Shown: piece by piece, positions 5,685-7,926 of the stretch
Layout: each line of letters starts with the position of its first letter
Position numbering within the stretch: position 1 is the stretch's first letter
Assembly (NCBI GenBank): GCA_015485755.1
Contig: WFTD01000028.1
Coordinates: 1-7,926 of the forward strand
From: Patescibacteria group bacterium
GTDB lineage: Bacteria; Patescibacteriota; Patescibacteriia; S139-126
Reading direction: 5' to 3'
Length of the DNA: 7,926 bases
Notes under the pieces: model-generated
The model's input: only the letters and a program-made list of their open reading frames with translations
Database searches by the model: none
What the model was told of the DNA's origin: nothing
Program-made: the position numbers and the translations under genes

Positions 5685-6587
5685 GTGGGCAAATGGCTTG
5701 TTTATTTGTATAATGGATGCATGAGGATAAAATCACAGCAAATAGCAGCCCTTGCCTATTTTGATATTTTTTCTTTTCCTTTGACCAGAGCAGAGCTTGA
5801 TTTGTGGGCATGGCAGGGGGATTTTGTAAAGTTGCCAGTTGATAGCCATAATGGCTTTTTTTATTTGTCAGGCAGGGATCAGATAGTATTAAGCCGCCGC
5901 CATCATTACAAAATTTCTTACCGCAAAATTAAGCGAGCTTTGTTTTTTACAAAAATATTTCGGCTGCTTCCTAGCGTTAAAATGGTTGCGGTTTGCAATT
6001 CGTTGGGATACTTCAATGCCCGCTTGGATAGTGATATTGATTTGTTTATTATTGTTAAACCTGGTACTATTTGGTTAACGCGCTTTTGGCTGCAAAGTTT
6101 ATTAAAAATATTAAAAGCCCGACCATTTGATAGGGGTAAGCGCCGCGATGGAGTGTGTTTGACATTTTTTTTGTCAGCCAATCAACTAGATATCAAACAT
6201 TTGTCTATTGTTGAACCGGACGTTTATTTGCATTATTGGTCTATTCAGCTCATCCCAATTTATGACGCCGGCGGTTATTATGAGAAGTTTATTCAAGCCA
6301 ATGATTATTGGATAAAACAGCATTTGCCTTATTATTTGCATTATTACCCCCACCAGAGGCTGAAAGTACTTCCTAGCAAATGGTCGTGGTTGTTTGTTAT
6401 TTTGACTGTACCGTGGTGGGAGAAGTTTTTGCGTAAAGTTCAGATGAAGATTTTGCCTGATAAATTGCGGCAACTGGCCGGTAGGGATAGCAGAGTAGTT
6501 TTGACTGATAATATTTTAAAATTTCATAGTGAAGATAAACGATTAATTTATTACAACTTATGGCAAAGCAAAAATTATCAAAATTAA
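5685..6587 (+). CDS. Nucleotidyltransferase-fold protein with N-terminal helical domain, 300 aa
   Basis: The core signature of the MNT/Pol-beta nucleotidyltransferase fold is present: VAVCNSLGYFNARLDSDIDLF, with the catalytic-type DxD at D117/D119 (counted from GTG 5685). The usual GS of the preceding turn is NS (N105-S106). Residues ~14-85 (AYFDIFSFPLTRAELDLW...) resemble the winged-helix-like start typical of such proteins in CPR genomes. The C-terminal half is rich in Tyr, Trp and basic residues and may contact membrane or nucleic acid, with one hydrophobic stretch at ~232-244 (WSWLFVILTVPWW). The substrate is unknown; transfer of a nucleotide to a small molecule, RNA or protein is possible. 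GTG 5685 has AGGGGG (5672-5677) seven bases upstream. ATG 5721 would give 288 aa and fits the usual short N-terminus better. Its 3' end overlaps the next, surface-glycan-type gene by 28 nt, which suggests a related role. Confidence 0.8.
   Translation: MGKWLVYLYNGCMRIKSQQIAALAYFDIFSFPLTRAELDLWAWQGDFVKLPVDSHNGFFYLSGRDQIVLSRRHHYKISYRKIKRALFFTKIFRLLPSVKMVAVCNSLGYFNARLDSDIDLFIIVKPGTIWLTRFWLQSLLKILKARPFDRGKRRDGVCLTFFLSANQLDIKHLSIVEPDVYLHYWSIQLIPIYDAGGYYEKFIQANDYWIKQHLPYYLHYYPHQRLKVLPSKWSWLFVILTVPWWEKFLRKVQMKILPDKLRQLAGRDSRVVLTDNILKFHSEDKRLIYYNLWQSKNYQN
5686..5714 (+). promoter_or_regulatory. Possible internal promoter for the NTase gene
   Basis: TGGGCA (5686-5691, 4 of 6) and a perfect TATAAT (5709-5714) are separated by 17 bp. 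The predicted start of transcription is near 5721, which is exactly the alternative ATG, so a leaderless message would result. The boxes lie inside the coding region if GTG 5685 is the real start. A chance TATAAT in AT-rich DNA cannot be excluded. Confidence 0.35.
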
Positions 6588-7926
6588 ACTGGAGCGAGCT
6601 TATTGAGAGAGCTGTGGTAGTGGGTATTTATTTTTGGATTTTTTTATTACCCTGGCAGATCCGTTATTTTATTAAAATAGCTACTTTGAACGACACTTAT
6701 TGGGAGGCAGGCACTTTTTCTTTGTATATTAGCGAGGTGGTATTGGTAGTGGTGGCGCTGTTGAAGTTTTTTGCTTGGCTTTTACGGGAAAAACGAGACA
6801 AAGCTTCAGTTAGCTCTAATTTTATTTCGTCTTTGCCTTATGCGGTAGCTGGTTTTGTTTTGTTTGTGGCAGCAAGCGCATTTTGGTCAATTTCTCCATC
6901 GCTATCAGCATATTATGCTGTTAAAATAGTTGCAGCTTGGTTAATGTTTGTGATTATAATAAACAGTTCAGTGTCTTTATCGCAAATAATGACAGTGTTG
7001 GTTGCCGCAGGAATCATCCAGGGATATATGGCAATTGTCCAATTTAACGCCCAAATTGTGAATGCCAATAAGTGGTTGGGTATAGCTGGACAGGACGCTC
7101 GTAATTTGGGAGTGGCAGTGGTTGATACAGGTTTGAGAAGGTGGTTGAGAGCTTATGGCAGTTTGCCCCATCCCAATATTTTGGGCGGGTTTTTGGTAAT
7201 AGCACTGGCAGCCGCAGTGAGGCAATTTTTGCAAAGCAAAATTCAACTGCGCCAAGCTGATTCTCAAAAAATTAGATTTTATAGTTTATCAGTGTTGGTT
7301 GCGGTTATGTTTATAGGCAGCGGCCTGGCTTTGTCTTTTTCGCGGGCAGCGTGGTTGGCAGCTGTTTTGGTCTGGATCATTTTTTTGGCTTGGGTATTGA
7401 GGCAAAAAAAAGTTTGGTTGATGGCAGAGTGGGGTAAAATTTTTGTTATTTTTGCTTTGTCGGTGTCAGTGTGGCTAATTGTTTACCCTCAGCCGTTTTT
7501 TACTCGTTTAAGCGGCCAGGGCAAATTGGAACAGTTGTCTTGGCAGGAACGGGCAGCCAGCTTGTCGCAAGGCAAAGAGGTGATTGGCAGCAATTGGTAC
7601 AGTGGTGTTGGCGTTGGAGCTTATACTTATTATCTTTACAAACAAGACAGTTCTCAACCAGCTTGGTTTTACCAGCCTATTCATAATTCTTATTTGATGA
7701 TTTTGGCGGAGATTGGTCTGTGGGGAGCATTATTTTTGTTGTGGATTATTTATGCTCTAGTGGCAGCAATTGGCACGGTTACTTCAGCGGCATTGGTTGG
7801 AGGGGTGCTGTTGCTGCTGGCTTTAGACCATTGGTGGTGGACCACTGCTTTTGGCTGGTATTTGATTTTTATGGTTTTGGCGCTGGTTTGGCTTGATAGA
7901 AAAAATAAATTTGTGCAAAAAAGCAA
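6560..7926 (+). CDS. O-antigen ligase/polymerase-like (Wzy_C family) membrane protein, 3' truncated by window end
   Basis: An open frame from ATG 6560 continues through 455 codons to the window edge without a stop. The product has about ten to eleven hydrophobic helices (starting ~19-38, 53-75, 92-111, 117-135, 144-162, 207-223, 241-258, 264-280, 293-310, 377-403, 406-445). The hallmarks of the O-antigen ligase superfamily are present: LPHPNILGG (H204-P205-N206), SFSRAAW (259-265), a periplasm-facing stretch with GVGVGAY (349-355), and IHNSYLMILAEIGLWG with H375, N376 and E384. Members transfer or polymerise undecaprenyl-linked glycans, or glycosylate proteins, at the outer face of the cytoplasmic membrane. 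Here the acceptor is unknown. ATG 6560 is the first start after an in-frame TAA (6536-6538) and lacks a Shine-Dalgarno site. The 28-nt overlap with the NTase gene suggests translational coupling. Only a short C-terminus is likely missing. Confidence 0.88.
   Translation, partial: MAKQKLSKLNWSELIERAVVVGIYFWIFLLPWQIRYFIKIATLNDTYWEAGTFSLYISEVVLVVVALLKFFAWLLREKRDKASVSSNFISSLPYAVAGFVLFVAASAFWSISPSLSAYYAVKIVAAWLMFVIIINSSVSLSQIMTVLVAAGIIQGYMAIVQFNAQIVNANKWLGIAGQDARNLGVAVVDTGLRRWLRAYGSLPHPNILGGFLVIALAAAVRQFLQSKIQLRQADSQKIRFYSLSVLVAVMFIGSGLALSFSRAAWLAAVLVWIIFLAWVLRQKKVWLMAEWGKIFVIFALSVSVWLIVYPQPFFTRLSGQGKLEQLSWQERAASLSQGKEVIGSNWYSGVGVGAYTYYLYKQDSSQPAWFYQPIHNSYLMILAEIGLWGALFLLWIIYALVAAIGTVTSAALVGGVLLLLALDHWWWTTAFGWYLIFMVLALVWLDRKNKFVQKS

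Overview
The window reads as chromosomal DNA of a low-to-moderate GC bacterium, most likely a member of the Patescibacteria/CPR. The main reasons are the style of the nucleotidyltransferase and O-antigen-ligase-like genes, the very compact intergenic regions, and a DHH/MYG1-like protein next to very small orphan genes. This placement is inference from gene content and style. No rRNA or other marker gene is present to settle it. All supported genes lie on the + strand.

Layout. Positions 1-56 hold the probable tail of an upstream gene, followed by a clear intrinsic terminator (81-110). Positions 229-1884 encode a 551-aa protein that looks like a divergent MYG1/DHH-type metal-dependent hydrolase, with a strong Shine-Dalgarno site and its own terminator (1897-1930). 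Positions 1938-2729 form a cluster of four very small genes that a normal length cut-off would largely miss. A 45-aa membrane peptide, a 50-aa membrane peptide and a 63-aa soluble protein overlap one another (8 and 11 nt) in one operon. A separate 45-aa hydrophobic peptide follows, with a textbook promoter and its own terminator. Next come uvrA (2777-5656, nucleotide excision repair), a nucleotidyltransferase-fold protein (5685-6587), and an O-antigen ligase/polymerase-like membrane protein (6560 to beyond the window end). The last two overlap by 28 nt.

How it works together. The 3' block is a likely uvrA-NTase-Wzy-like transcription unit, though the NTase may have its own promoter. The NTase and the ligase-like gene suggest a cell-surface glycan function; uvrA is probably only a positional neighbour.

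The most unusual part is the small-gene cluster. Its two terminators each hold the stop codon of the gene in the hairpin loop, and each is fused to the -35 box of the next promoter. In one, the -35 box is part of the terminator 3' arm and the U-tract is the 17-bp promoter spacer. The peptides share a leader style (A/C-rich, then AAGGAGGGC) and a similar N-terminus (an acidic EIL/EIF segment ahead of a hydrophobic stretch). I recognise no family for them. No tRNA, rRNA, CRISPR array, insertion sequence or origin was seen.
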